Below are positions 55,244-63,894 of a DNA stretch of 64,000 nucleotides, one piece after another (positions within the stretch are counted from its first letter, which is position 1; every line of letters begins with the position of its first letter). A program made the translations under genes and the position numbers. The notes under the pieces are model-generated. The model did no database searches, had not been told where the DNA came from, and saw only the letters and a list, made by a program, of their open reading frames with translations. Source of the stretch: Paracoccus sp. JM45 (GTDB lineage Bacteria; Pseudomonadota; Alphaproteobacteria; Rhodobacterales; Rhodobacteraceae); contig NZ_QQVY01000006.1 in the NCBI RefSeq assembly GCF_003590715.1, positions 88,967-152,966 of the forward strand. Reading direction: 5' to 3'.

Positions 55244-56221
55244 TCAGCGTTGGTCCGAAAGAACGGCGAAGTTATCGGCAAGCCATGGATAGGCCACGGT
55301 TACCGGATCGATCACCACCGCAGGGATGGTGTCACGCACAAGTCCAGCAATTGCGCTTGCCGTGGCTCGGTCGAAATCATGCCGCGCGACCAGCGAAATC
55401 CGGCGCGAGAAACTTGCAAAGGGCAGGGGTTGCAGCCGCACCTGGGGGGCAAAACGTTCGGCGCGGGCATAGCCGAGGGGGGTAATGATCCCCCAGCCGC
55501 GACCATTGGCAACGACGGCCATAATGGATTGGACCGTGTCGAAATTATACTTTTCGACCAATGAAATGCGGTTACGGGCCAGATGCCCCTCGACCTGTTT
55601 GCCGATCTGGTGGGTCGGATTGAAGCGCAGGAACGGCAGGTCCGATGCGCCCGCCAGCAATTGTTCGGGCGTGGACAGGCAACCTTCGGGATGGATGATT
55701 ACGAAGGGATCGCGCAGCAGAGCGTGCATCTGGAATTCGGTGGCCTGCAGATCCATCCCCGAAACGATGGTTATGTCCAGATCACCGCGGCGCAGCAAGG
55801 CGGGTGCCTCGTGGCTAAGGACATTGCTGAAGGACAGCTTGGCCGTGGGCATACGCCCCGACAGGATGCGCGCCAGTTCCGGCCCCAAATTGCTTTCGAA
55901 ATCCTCGACCAGACCGATCCGCAGAGATCTTGTGCCCAGCAACCCCGCGACCACGGTTTCACTGGTCGCGCGGCGCAGGTGTTGCAGGCCGGACGTGACG
56001 TGCGGCAGCATATCACGCCCTTCACGGGTCAGTACAAAGGGACGCGTGGAACGGTCCAGCAAGGTAACGCCCAGCTCGTCCTCTAGCCGGGCGATGTGAT
56101 GGGATACCGCCGAAATCGATATGCCCATCTGCCGCGCGGCTGACTGCATTGATCCGAATTGGGCAACCTGTTCGAACGCCTCGAAGACCTGCAACGACAG
56201 CTTTGGAAGGGGCATCGACAC
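55244..56221 (-). CDS. LysR-family transcriptional regulator
   Basis: 325 residues. The winged helix is QVFEAFEQVAQFGSMQSAARQMGISISAVSHHIARLEDELGVTLLDRS. The effector domain has LRIGLVEDFESNLGPELARILSGRMP and GRGWGIITPLGYARAERFAPQVRLQPLPF. Codirectional with and just upstream of demethylase copy 3, so it probably regulates that gene. An imperfect inverted repeat in front of it may be its own site. Inducer unknown. Confidence 0.88.
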   Translation of the reverse strand: MSMPLPKLSLQVFEAFEQVAQFGSMQSAARQMGISISAVSHHIARLEDELGVTLLDRSTRPFVLTREGRDMLPHVTSGLQHLRRATSETVVAGLLGTRSLRIGLVEDFESNLGPELARILSGRMPTAKLSFSNVLSHEAPALLRRGDLDITIVSGMDLQATEFQMHALLRDPFVIIHPEGCLSTPEQLLAGASDLPFLRFNPTHQIGKQVEGHLARNRISLVEKYNFDTVQSIMAVVANGRGWGIITPLGYARAERFAPQVRLQPLPFASFSRRISLVARHDFDRATASAIAGLVRDTIPAVVIDPVTVAYPWLADNFAVLSDQR

Positions 56222-56234
56222 GAACCTTGGAAAT

Positions 56235-56263
56235 TGCTGGAAATCGGGAACTATTTTCTAGCA
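56235..56263. promoter_or_regulatory. Inverted repeat upstream of LysR gene
   Basis: TGCTGGAAA - 11 bp - TTTCTAGCA (one mismatch), 14 bp from the LysR start codon. A plausible autoregulatory site. Confidence 0.4.
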
Positions 56264-56302
56264 TCTCTTGCGCATCAACGGCAGGGAATATTGCCGATCG
56301 TG

Positions 56303-57031
56303 TCAGATAGAGGTCTGGTTGACCCGCTTTGACAGTTCGGCTGCGCTTTCCTTGCGTTCGCTATAGCGGTCCAGCAGGGTTGCATTGCACCCCCGTGTCA
56401 GAAGGGTGAACTTGACCAGCTCCTCAATCACGTCGACGATACGGTCATAGAATGGCGACGGCTTCATCCGGTCATTGTCGTCGAATTCCAAAAATGCCTT
56501 CGGGGTTGAAGACTGGTTCGGGATCGTCAGCAGCCGCATCCAGCGTCCAAGGATACGCAGTTGGTTGACCGTGTTGAAACTTTGCGATCCACCGGTGATC
56601 TGCATGACAGCCAGCGTTTTGCCCTGTGTGGGACGCACCCCGCCAAGGGACAGCGGAATCCAGTCGATCTGGGATTTCATGATACCGGTCATGGCACCAT
56701 GACGTTCCGGCGAACACCAGACCATCCCTTCGGACCATGTCACCAGATCACGCAGTTCCTGTACCTTGGGATGACTGACATCGACATCATCGGGCAAAGG
56801 CATTCCCGAAGGATCGAATATCCGCGTTTCAGCGCCAAAACGTGTCAGGATGCGCGCCGCCTCTTGGGTCATCAGACGGCTAAACGACCGTTCCCTGACC
56901 GAGCCATAGAGCAGCAAGATGCGGGGTGCATGCGTTACCTTCGCAGGGGCCAGAAGATCGTCAGCATCGATTTTCCTGAAATGGGAATCCTGAATATTTG
57001 GCGTATCGGCCATTGTCATATCTTTCGTCAT
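56303..57031 (-). CDS. arsH: ArsH, NADPH-dependent FMN reductase / organoarsenical oxidase
   Basis: 242 residues. The flavodoxin-like FMN motif is [16 protein letters not shown] (residues about 38-53). [22 protein letters not shown] and [21 protein letters not shown] are family hallmarks. ArsH oxidises trivalent methylarsenicals and reduces flavins. Third gene of arsC-acr3-arsH, 27 nt after acr3. The start is uncertain: ATG 57031 has no good ribosome site, and ATGs at residues 5 and 7 are alternatives. Confidence 0.94.
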   Translation of the reverse strand: MTKDMTMADTPNIQDSHFRKIDADDLLAPAKVTHAPRILLLYGSVRERSFSRLMTQEAARILTRFGAETRIFDPSGMPLPDDVDVSHPKVQELRDLVTWSEGMVWCSPERHGAMTGIMKSQIDWIPLSLGGVRPTQGKTLAVMQITGGSQSFNTVNQLRILGRWMRLLTIPNQSSTPKAFLEFDDNDRMKPSPFYDRIVDVIEELVKFTLLTRGCNATLLDRYSERKESAAELSKRVNQTSI

Positions 57032-57058
57032 ATTATGTAGGGGGCAGTCTGGCGCGGG

Positions 57059-58117
57059 TTACGCCCCTTTGGGAAACCAGTGCTGCGTTCTGTTTGCGAA
57101 GGCGACAAGCGACAGCATGACCGGAACCTCGACCAGGACACCGACAACCGTGGCCAGCGCGGCACCTGATCCAAGTCCGAACAAGCTGATCGCAACTGCA
57201 ACCGCCAGTTCGAAGAAGTTCGAGGTTCCGATCAGCGCACAAGGTGCCGCAACATTGAAAGGAATACCCCAGACCCGTGCCGCCCCATAGGCCAGAAAGA
57301 AAATTCCATAGGATTGCAGCAACAAGGGCACCGCGATCAATGCAATGATCAAGGGACGGTCAAGGATCACCTGACCCTGAAACGCGAACAGCAGAACGAC
57401 GGTGACCAGCAGCCCGATGATCGAAAACGGCTGCACGCTCGATTTGAAGCGGTCCACAGCGGCCTCGCCACCTTTGGCGATCAGACTGCGGCGCGTCAGA
57501 TAGCCGACGAATAAAGGCAGCATGACGTAAAGGCCGACAGACAACAGCAAGGTATCCCACGGCACGACGATATTCGTCGCGCCCAGCAGGAAGGCGACAA
57601 TCGGCGCAAAGGCAAACACCATGACCACATCATTCACACTGACCTGCACCAGCGTATAGGTCGCATCACCGCGCGTCAGGTTCGACCATACAAACACCAT
57701 GGCAGTGCAGGGGGCGGCACCCAGCAAAATAACACCCGCAAGATAGGCCTGCGCATCATCCGCCGGTATCAGTCCCGCGAAAACATGGTTAAAGAATAAC
57801 ACGCCCAGCGCCGCCATGGTGAAGGGCTTGACCAGCCAGTTCACAACCAGCGTAACAACCAGCCCCTTCGGTTTGTCGCCGACCTGACGCAAAGCGCCGA
57901 AGTCGACGCCAACCATCATCGGATAGACCATCGCCCAGATCAGCACGGCGACCGGCAGATTGACCGAGGCAACCTCGAGCGCGGCAAGTGCGCCGGAGAC
58001 CTGTGGCAAAACGTTGCCAATCAGGATGCCCGTGCCGATCGCCAATGCAACCCAGACGGAAAGCCAGCGTTCAAAGCGTCCCAATCCAGCCGCTGCCGAG
58101 GATGATCTGTCAGTCAT
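57059..58117 (-). CDS. acr3: Acr3-family arsenite efflux permease
   Basis: 352 residues, about ten transmembrane helices. The conserved Cys motif of Acr3 is in [22 protein letters not shown], with the second signature [18 protein letters not shown]. It expels As(III) produced by ArsC. It overlaps arsC by 4 nt (ATGA). Clearly Acr3 (BASS superfamily), not the unrelated ArsB. Confidence 0.95.
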   Translation of the reverse strand: MTDRSSSAAAGLGRFERWLSVWVALAIGTGILIGNVLPQVSGALAALEVASVNLPVAVLIWAMVYPMMVGVDFGALRQVGDKPKGLVVTLVVNWLVKPFTMAALGVLFFNHVFAGLIPADDAQAYLAGVILLGAAPCTAMVFVWSNLTRGDATYTLVQVSVNDVVMVFAFAPIVAFLLGATNIVVPWDTLLLSVGLYVMLPLFVGYLTRRSLIAKGGEAAVDRFKSSVQPFSIIGLLVTVVLLFAFQGQVILDRPLIIALIAVPLLLQSYGIFFLAYGAARVWGIPFNVAAPCALIGTSNFFELAVAVAISLFGLGSGAALATVVGVLVEVPVMLSLVAFANRTQHWFPKGA

Positions 58118-58650
58118 ATCGCGCCTTCTGAATGTTCAATATCTGTCGGATCACCGGCCGTCTTGCCAATGTCATCCAGACGCCGTTGTAGCCCCATCCG
58201 GTCAAGCGATCCAATCGGAAGGTTGGTAAAGATCAGGATGCGACTGCGCAAAATCCGGTATGCCTCGGAAAAGGCCAATCGCTTGACGGCCTCGTTTCCT
58301 TCGACCCGCACAGGATCGGGCACACCCCAATGGGCGGTCATCGGCTGTTCGGGCCACAAGGGACATTCTTCGGCAGCGGCATCGTCACAGACCGTAAAAA
58401 CGAAATCCATATGGGGGGCATCGGGACCGGCAAATTCATCCCAGCTTTTGGAACGCGCGCCGCTGGTGTCATGCTTCAATCGCTGCAACAGGTCCAGCGT
58501 ATAGGGATGGGGTGCACCTTGTGGCTTTGACCCTGCGGAATAGGCTTTGAACCTGCCTTTGCCTTCGCTGTTCATAATAGCCTCTGCCATGATCGAGCGG
58601 GCAGAGTTTCCGGTGCACAGAAAAAGGACATTATAGACATCCTTGGTCAT
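58114..58650 (-). CDS. arsC: Arsenate reductase, low-molecular-weight phosphatase type
   Basis: 178 residues. The P-loop C-x5-R is Cys12 in [15 protein letters not shown]. The phosphatase fold and a C-terminal Asp-Pro ([11 protein letters not shown]) are typical, with Cys91-type residues in [14 protein letters not shown] for the reductase cycle. ATG 58650 is preferred over ATG 58656 because GGAG then sits 6 nt upstream. First gene of the ars operon; a long palindrome lies 58 bp upstream. Confidence 0.93.
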   Translation of the reverse strand: MTKDVYNVLFLCTGNSARSIMAEAIMNSEGKGRFKAYSAGSKPQGAPHPYTLDLLQRLKHDTSGARSKSWDEFAGPDAPHMDFVFTVCDDAAAEECPLWPEQPMTAHWGVPDPVRVEGNEAVKRLAFSEAYRILRSRILIFTNLPIGSLDRMGLQRRLDDIGKTAGDPTDIEHSEGAI

Positions 58651-58707
58651 CGTCATCTCCTAACAAGCTGGGGCGCATTGGTTCGTAGGGCAGGTCGCGT
58701 GGCAGTT

Positions 58708-58739
58708 ATATATCTATAAATCATGAAATATAGATATAT
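58708..58739. promoter_or_regulatory. ArsR-type operator of the ars operon
   Basis: Perfect 11-bp inverted repeat ATATATCTATA - 10 bp - TATAGATATAT, AT-rich in otherwise GC-rich DNA. It lies in the arsC promoter. ArsR-family repressors bind such dyads. No arsR gene is present in the window. Confidence 0.65.
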
Positions 58740-58880
58740 TAGGTGCGGGTCAAGTCGTCTTTTCCCGAACGGGATGCCGTGGGGCCGCTGCACTCCTGCC
58801 TGTAACCTAGCAATTGTGTTTATGGGATTTGCGACAGGGGCGGCAGATACCAATGATTGCCGGACAGAAAGGTGCAAATG

Positions 58881-58911
58881 AAAACGGGCAGCCCTCTATG
58901 GGACTGCCCGT
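58881..58911 (-). terminator. Terminator of the small secreted protein gene
   Basis: Stem ACGGGCAG / CTGCCCGT with inner CC/GG pairs, followed by TTTT on the minus strand, 27 nt after the stop. Confidence 0.85.
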
Positions 58912-58938
58912 CATCATGGAAGCTAGGTTCTGGAAAGA

Positions 58939-59193
58939 TCAGCGGTCCTGATTGTTTTTTGCGACGCGCGTATCGGTCGGGAAAGCGGTGATGGTGACAA
59001 TCGTGTCTGCATCGATATTGGCGCGGCTCAGCTCGACCGTGGTCAAAACGCTATCCGCGCGGACCTGTGTCGTCTGTTCGGCCACAGCTGCGGTAAAGGC
59101 GTCGGGACGTTCGTTCCCCTTGCTGGTGGCGGCACCGGCAATACCTGCAGTCAGCGAAAGGGCGGTCAGGGCGGTCAGGATGATGGTTTTCAT
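58939..59193 (-). CDS. Small secreted protein of unknown function, 84 residues
   Basis: It has a clear signal peptide, MKTIILTALTALSLTAGIAGA. The mature about 60 residues are Thr/Asp/Val-rich (QTTQVRADSVLTTVELSRANIDADTIVTITAFPTD) with no cysteine and no recognised domain. It has its own terminator. Probably periplasmic. It is not obviously linked to the ars genes on its downstream side. Confidence 0.72.
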   Translation of the reverse strand: MKTIILTALTALSLTAGIAGAATSKGNERPDAFTAAVAEQTTQVRADSVLTTVELSRANIDADTIVTITAFPTDTRVAKNNQDR

Positions 59194-59448
59194 GGCGTGG
59201 TCTCCGTTCTATGTTGCAAGGGCTTTTGTCATGCCCCGATGTTGGCTTGGCTTATGAAGACCGATACGCAGCCGCGACGGCATTCGTTACAGGCGCATGA
59301 CAGTTTTTTCGGAAATTTCGTAATTGCTTTGCGGGAAGGGCGGCCACGGACCGTGTGCAGCCGGAACATCCACTATGGTCAACGGCAGGCAATCGACGTC
59401 AGATAGACCGGCGAAAGACCCCTGTCCGACCATAGAGGAGTAAAAGCC

Positions 59449-59952
59449 ATGTCCTTTGCACAAGGAGGCTGCCTATGCGGCAAGCTTCGGTACGATGTTG
59501 CTTGTCCGCCATCGAAAATCACGATGTGTCATTGCAAGTTCTGCCAAAAGGCAACGGGTGGCGCCTATATGATCCAACCTGTTTTCAACGTAGATGATTT
59601 TGCCGTCACTGCGGGGGTTCCGAAGGTATATACGCATATTTCGGAAGGCAGCGGACAAGAGGTCCGCGTCCATTTCTGTGACACGTGCGGGACCAAAATT
59701 TTCCTGACCTTCCAGCGTTTCGAGGGTGCCGTCGGCATCTTTGGTGGAACACTGGATGATCCGAATGCCATCAACATAACAACAGACAACGCCAAGCACA
59801 TTTTTCTGTCCGATGGTCAGAAGGACAGCTTTATTCCGCCCCATATCAATGCATTTGCCGCGCATGTGGTGCAAAGCGACGGAACACCGGTTGCGCCACT
59901 TGTGCTTGATCAACCCGAACGGATCGCGGACCTGAAGCTGGGACCGACCTGA
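59449..59952 (+). CDS. GFA / CENP-V domain zinc protein
   Basis: 167 residues. Zinc cysteines: GGCLCG (Cys8/Cys10), CHCKFCQ (Cys27/Cys29/Cys32) and the later CDTCGTKIF pair, the usual set of the GFA (glutathione-dependent formaldehyde-activating enzyme-like) family. AGAGGAG precedes the ATG. Most family members have no proven activity and the formaldehyde link is doubtful. Its 3' end faces the convergent YHYH gene at 6 nt. Confidence 0.88.
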   Translation: MSFAQGGCLCGKLRYDVACPPSKITMCHCKFCQKATGGAYMIQPVFNVDDFAVTAGVPKVYTHISEGSGQEVRVHFCDTCGTKIFLTFQRFEGAVGIFGGTLDDPNAINITTDNAKHIFLSDGQKDSFIPPHINAFAAHVVQSDGTPVAPLVLDQPERIADLKLGPT

Positions 59953-59958
59953 GACGGT

Positions 59959-60975
59959 TTATTCCGGCGCAGGCGGAGGACCACGGCGCGCGTCAGCCGA
60001 GGCATCGCAGCTGGCGGTCGGATCACCCGAGGTGCAACCGTATTGTGCGGTGAAACAGCCGATGAACTGGTTCGAACCGGCAGCATCCGAATGATAGTGA
60101 TAGCCCAGGCCATCTTCGGAATGGCCATTACACATGTCCAGTCCGGCACGATCCGTATTGCCTAGCGCGGCATAGATGTCATAACCATCCATCGCAACAG
60201 CAACCAAAGCGGTATGCATTTCGACCGGCGCCGCAACCTGCGGCTCGCAGCCGACCAACCCATGATAATGATAGCCGGTATGCGGATTGACATGTCCGAC
60301 ACAGCTGTCCATCAGTCCAAGCGTGTGATTGCCCTCGATCAGGTCAAGCGGGGCAGGGGCATCCAGTTTCACACCATTGAACGCCAATCCCACACCCGGC
60401 GATGGCCCGATACGGGCAGCCTGCCCATCCTGAGCCGCCACGGGCACCAGCGGTATCACATAGGTTTCCGAAGTGTCTTCGCTTAGATTGCTAACCGCAC
60501 ATTCGACACAATAATTGGTGTATTCACTTGCACTGTCAGGATCACCGGCGACGTCACAGCCAAGATTGCCATCAACAAGGATAACCTTGCCGGTATCGGC
60601 ATCATACATCTGCCATTCATCATCCTGAAACAGCACCGCCAGATTCTTGATGAAGGCACCGTCCGCAGCAACGACCTTATCATTAAAGAACCACGTTCCG
60701 GACTCTTCTGCGGGATCATTGATCGTACGTGGGCAATAGGGTCCGGTCACATGGTTTGTCGGCGCAGGTCCCGTCGTGATCTGGATGCACAGGGTTTCTT
60801 CACCGCCTGAGAGGGTACAATCGACCATGTCGGGGTCGCCGATGACACCGGCATCAGCATAAAGCTGTGAAAGCTGGTCAAAACGGGCCTGTTGTTCAGC
60901 CGTCTGTGCGCGGGCAGGTAACGACGTCATAGTCAAGCCCACAGTTAGGACCGAAAGGACGGTGGTATAACGCAT
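59959..60975 (-). CDS. YHYH-domain exported protein
   Basis: 338 residues with a signal peptide (SVLTVGLTMTSLPARAQ). The YHYH motif occurs twice (HTGYHYHG and GLGYHYHSD), spaced about 60 residues. Many cysteines in pairs (CVECAVS, CFTAQYGCTSGD, CDASAD) suggest disulfides in the periplasm or outside. A short Arg/Pro tail ends it. The YHYH family has no established function; a metal-binding role is often suspected because of the His-rich motif. Confidence 0.85.
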   Translation of the reverse strand: MRYTTVLSVLTVGLTMTSLPARAQTAEQQARFDQLSQLYADAGVIGDPDMVDCTLSGGEETLCIQITTGPAPTNHVTGPYCPRTINDPAEESGTWFFNDKVVAADGAFIKNLAVLFQDDEWQMYDADTGKVILVDGNLGCDVAGDPDSASEYTNYCVECAVSNLSEDTSETYVIPLVPVAAQDGQAARIGPSPGVGLAFNGVKLDAPAPLDLIEGNHTLGLMDSCVGHVNPHTGYHYHGLVGCEPQVAAPVEMHTALVAVAMDGYDIYAALGNTDRAGLDMCNGHSEDGLGYHYHSDAAGSNQFIGCFTAQYGCTSGDPTASCDASADARRGPPPAPE

Positions 60976-61400
60976 TCAATGCTCCGTTTTAGTTATTTGG
61001 CCGTGTCGAACAGCCATTCACGCCCATGAACAAAGCGGCTGTCCAAGCCACAGACAGAGGGTTCAGTATCGCACCGACAATACGACAAAAACCTTCCTAT
61101 GCAGAGCGTTATAACAGAGATTTAGGCTAAAGGGGGAATGGATATGGTGCCACCTTGGTATCAAAGTAATTGTGATGGGCGATGTCGGGCCATGGATAGG
61201 GCGCGATAATACGGTGGGATTTACGACCTTGTTGACTAAACTTCCAATCCCACAAGTCGCAGAGCTGCTGCCCGTCTGTTCACTATCGGTACTAACAGGC
61301 GAGAAGGATAATTGCGTCAGGGCCGCTTAGGGCCATAAAAACCATCGGCCTTGATTGGAAAAGACCTTTTACGCCTTAGGCTGATCTACATTTGCCCAGG
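60976..61400. other. Intergenic region, no gene seen
   Basis: About 425 bp upstream of the YHYH gene. I find no credible coding frame, tRNA or strong hairpin. Base composition is slightly less GC-rich than the genes to the left. It marks the boundary between ordinary genes and the insertion-sequence debris to the right. Confidence 0.6.
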
Positions 61401-61493
61401 TCACGTACTGCGCAGTGGACGAAAGAACGTACGGATTTCATGGGCCAACAACTCTGGCTGTTCCAACGCCGTGAAATGGCCGCCGCACGGCAT
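61401..61493 (-). pseudogene. 3' remnant of an epoxide hydrolase-like alpha/beta hydrolase gene
   Basis: The minus-strand frame reads PCGGHFTALEQPELLAHEIRTFFRPLRST before a stop. It matches the usual C-terminus of epoxide hydrolases, including the catalytic His in GGHF. The frame is broken by a stop just upstream and the rest of the gene is missing, replaced by IS66 sequence. Confidence 0.65.
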
Positions 61494-61543
61494 GGTGTTC
61501 TACTGGCCGAGATCGCCCGGGCCCTCGGGGCTGCGTCGTACTG

Positions 61544-61915
61544 ATGCCGTCGCAGGGCATGCGGATCCTGGTGGCGACAAAGCCGGCTAACTTCCGAAAG
61601 GGGCATGATGGATTGGCAGCGCTTGCGCAGACGATGCTGGCAAAGAACCCCTTCACCGGCACGGTCCTCGTGTTCCGTGCGAAGCGCGCCGATAGGCTGA
61701 AGATCCTGTTCTGGAATAGTCGCGGGCTGGTCATGGCCTACAAGCGCCTCGAGGCTGACAGCTTCACCTTACCTGCCTTTCGGTGCGGGGCAATGACCTT
61801 CAACCGAACGCAGTTCGAGGCGTTTTTTGCCGGCCTAGACTGGTGCCGGTCCGGCCTCTCGAAGCGCCAAAACCGGTCGTTGCAGAATGACTTGAACATA
61901 TGTTTGCACCCGTAA
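61544..61915 (+). pseudogene. IS66-family accessory protein TnpB remnant, 3' end replaced
   Basis: Residues GMRILVATKPANFRKGHDGLAAL, FTGTVLVFRAKRADRLKILFWNSRGLVMAYKRLE and FEAFFAGLDW follow IS66 Orf2 (TnpB). After GLDWCR the sequence changes to IS3-type DNA, so the frame ends in a foreign tail. The IS66 transposase (TnpC) is absent. A non-functional fragment. Confidence 0.8.
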
Positions 61916-62320
61916 GGGTCGGCTGTATTTGGCCATGATCCTGGACACGCACTTTCGTCGGGTCATAAGCTGGGCGGTCTCAAATCGGATGCGGGGTGGA
62001 TTGGCGATCAGGCTGCTGAACATTACATTCCGATCGCGGCCCAAAGGCTCGATCCAATATATGAGCGGCAGCAGATACTGTTCGCACGACTATCAGATAA
62101 TCCTGCCTCGACATGGGCTCAAAGCCTTGATGCGTGGTAAAGGTAATTGCCAAAACAATGCGACTATCGAAACATTCTTTAAAACGATCACAGCAGAACT
62201 GATGTGGTGGCATTCATGGGGAACACGGTGAGAGGCGAAGATGGCAATCTTCGAATACATCAACAGCTTTTATAATCCGTGATGCCGACACTCCGCATTT
62301 TGCTAAAAAGCCAGATCGCT
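61896..62320 (+). pseudogene. IS3-family OrfB C-terminal remnant, degenerate
   Basis: The frame TYVCTRKGRLYLAMILDTHFRRVISWAVSNRM, then SRYCSHDYQIILPRHGLKALM, GKGNCQNNATIETFFKTITAEL and EYINSFYNP is the rve integrase core of IS3 transposases (second Asp and Glu regions). Stops and a frameshift break it, and the 5' part is lost at a junction with IS66 DNA. Confidence 0.8.
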
Positions 62321-62394
62321 TTAGAACGCCACGTAGCTTAAAGAGGCAATTGGCGTGTCATAAAAATGCGATAGGTCTAATCGAGCAACTTATG

Positions 62395-62506
62395 CACGGT
62401 ATGAAGACCGGCGGTGTCTGTAGCCACAATAAGTTCAAGACAACTTGGCGGACAAACCCCTGCCGTGCCTATTGGATCTGATGAACAGACGGTTCCGCGC
62501 TACAAT
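62395..62506 (+). pseudogene. Older IS3-family OrfB remnant, left part (split by an inserted IS3)
   Basis: The frame KFKTT then LADKPLPCLLDLMNRRFRAT matches the linker before the integrase core of IS3 OrfB. It stops at the inserted IS. The right part continues at 63773. Joining the two across one AAT copy restores RRFRATILNQVWVSDFTYIST in one frame. Confidence 0.7.
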
Positions 62507-62587
62507 CTGAGCTACTCCCCGAAAATCGGACAGTGACGGAAGCTACGATCTGACGTTTGCTGGTTTCCAAGAACGAGGAGATCAGAA

Positions 62588-62884
62588 ATGCGGAAACGCA
62601 GAAACCATGACGCGGGCTTTAAGGCGCGCGTTGCGCTGGAAGCATTGAAGGGCGAGCGCACTGTGTCGGAGCTGGCCGCCGAATACGGCGTGCATCCGAC
62701 GATGATCCATCAGTGGAAAAAGGCGCTGATCGACGGTACGGCGGATATCTTTGAGCGCGGCGGCAGAAAGCCTGTTGCGGAGGTGGATGAGGAGACGGTC
62801 CGGTCACTGCATGCCAAGATCGGAGAACTGGCTGTCGCCAACGATTTTTTGTCACGAAAGCTCAAGCCGTGGACCGGCAAGTGA
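62588..62884 (+). CDS. IS3-family transposase OrfA
   Basis: 98 residues. The helix-turn-helix is FKARVALEALKGERTVSELAAEYGVHPTMIHQWKKALIDG, followed by a leucine-zipper-like C-terminus (VDEETVRSLHAKIGELAVANDFLSRKL). GAGGAG precedes the ATG. Overlaps orfB in another frame, as usual for programmed frameshifting in IS3 elements. Appears intact. Confidence 0.9.
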   Translation: MRKRRNHDAGFKARVALEALKGERTVSELAAEYGVHPTMIHQWKKALIDGTADIFERGGRKPVAEVDEETVRSLHAKIGELAVANDFLSRKLKPWTGK

Positions 62885-63734
62885 GGCGAGGGATGATTGA
62901 GCGGGGCCATCCGGCGTTGTCGATCGGGGCGCAGTGCCGCCTGCTGTCGATCTTGCGCTCGTCCCTCTATCGTGATCCGGTCGGAGAGACGGGGCAGAAC
63001 CTCGACTTGATGCAGCTCATCGATAAGCAGTTCCTCGACACCCCCTTTTACGGGGTCCGGCAGATGACCTGGCACCTGCAGAACGCGGGGCACGGCGTGA
63101 ACCAGAAGCGCATCCGGCGCCTTATGCGGCTCATGCGCTTGATGCCGATCTACCAGAAGCCTAACACCAGCAAGCCGAGGAAGGGGCACAAGACCTATCC
63201 CTATCTGCTGGGCGGGCTGCAGGTCGATCGCCCCGGCCAGGGTCTGGTGTGCCGACATCACCTACCTGCCGATGCGGCGCGGTTTCCTTTACCTCGTGGC
63301 GATTATGGACTGGGTCACCCGAAAGGTGCTGGCTTGGCGCATCTCGAACACGCTGGAGGCTGACTTCTGCGTCGAGGCGTTGAATGAGGCCATTCACCAC
63401 TTCGGCGCGCCCGGCATCATGATACGGACCAGGGTTCACAGTTCACGTCCTTTGCCTGAACAGACAGGCTGAAGCGGGCTGGCACCCGGATCTCCATGGA
63501 CGGCAAAGGCCGATGCATCGACAATGTCTTCATCGAGCGCCTCTGGCGGTCCCTCAAGTATGAATGCGTCTACCTGCACGCTTGGGAAACGGGGTCGCAG
63601 GCTAAGGCTGCCATTGGCCAGTGGATTGCATTCTATAATCATCGGCGACCCCACACCGCCCATGGCGGGAGCCGCCCGCCGTGGTCTACTTCAACACCAT
63701 CGAAACCGATCAGCAGGCGCAGGCAGTAGCTTAA
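62869..63734 (+). pseudogene. IS3-family transposase OrfB, frameshifted
   Basis: Start: IERGHPALSIGAQCRLLSILRSSLY. The integrase core (ADITYLPM with the first Asp, LYLVAIMDWVTRKVLAW, then the Glu region) is spread over several frames. Lesions seen: an extra G near 63240; a missing A near 63423; a TGA where Trp is expected near 63456; a frame change near 63668. The true C-terminus ends at TAA 63734. Non-functional as written, unless these are sequencing errors. Confidence 0.85.
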
Positions 63735-63772
63735 ATCAGCCGGAAAACTGTCCAAGGATCGGGGAGTAGCTC

Positions 63773-63850
63773 AATACTCAACCAAGTGTGGGTGTCGGAT
63801 TTTACCTACATTTCGACTTTGCAAGGCTTAGTTTATGAAGTCATCGTTTG
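63773..63850 (+). pseudogene. Older IS3-family OrfB remnant, right part
   Basis: LNQVWVSDFTYISTLQGLVYEVIVW, the first-Asp region of an IS3 integrase core. It continues the fragment at 62395-62506 and is truncated after about 25 residues by unrelated sequence before the IS5-type end. Confidence 0.75.
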
Positions 63851-63894
63851 GCGTGCATGCAGATCGCCGCAATCACAGTTGGCCTTGAATGCTA

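Larger units (their letters stand above)
62507..63772 (+). mobile_element. IS3-family insertion sequence, about 1.27 kb, with disrupted OrfB
   Basis: Inverted ends TGAGCTACTCCCCGA (left, from 62508) and the same on the minus strand at the right, each continuing to GGACAGT. AAT flanks both sides as a 3-bp target duplication. It carries orfA (intact) and orfB (several lesions), so it is probably not autonomous. Inserted into an older IS3 transposase remnant. Confidence 0.85.

Noticed and set aside
58653..58877. 74-codon minus-strand frame where an arsR gene might be expected
   Set aside because: No helix-turn-helix or metal-binding cysteines of ArsR, and it spans the operator palindrome; not a gene.
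61544..61915. IS66 TnpB as an intact gene
   Set aside because: Its start is shifted and its C-terminus is replaced after GLDW by IS3 sequence; no partner transposase is present.
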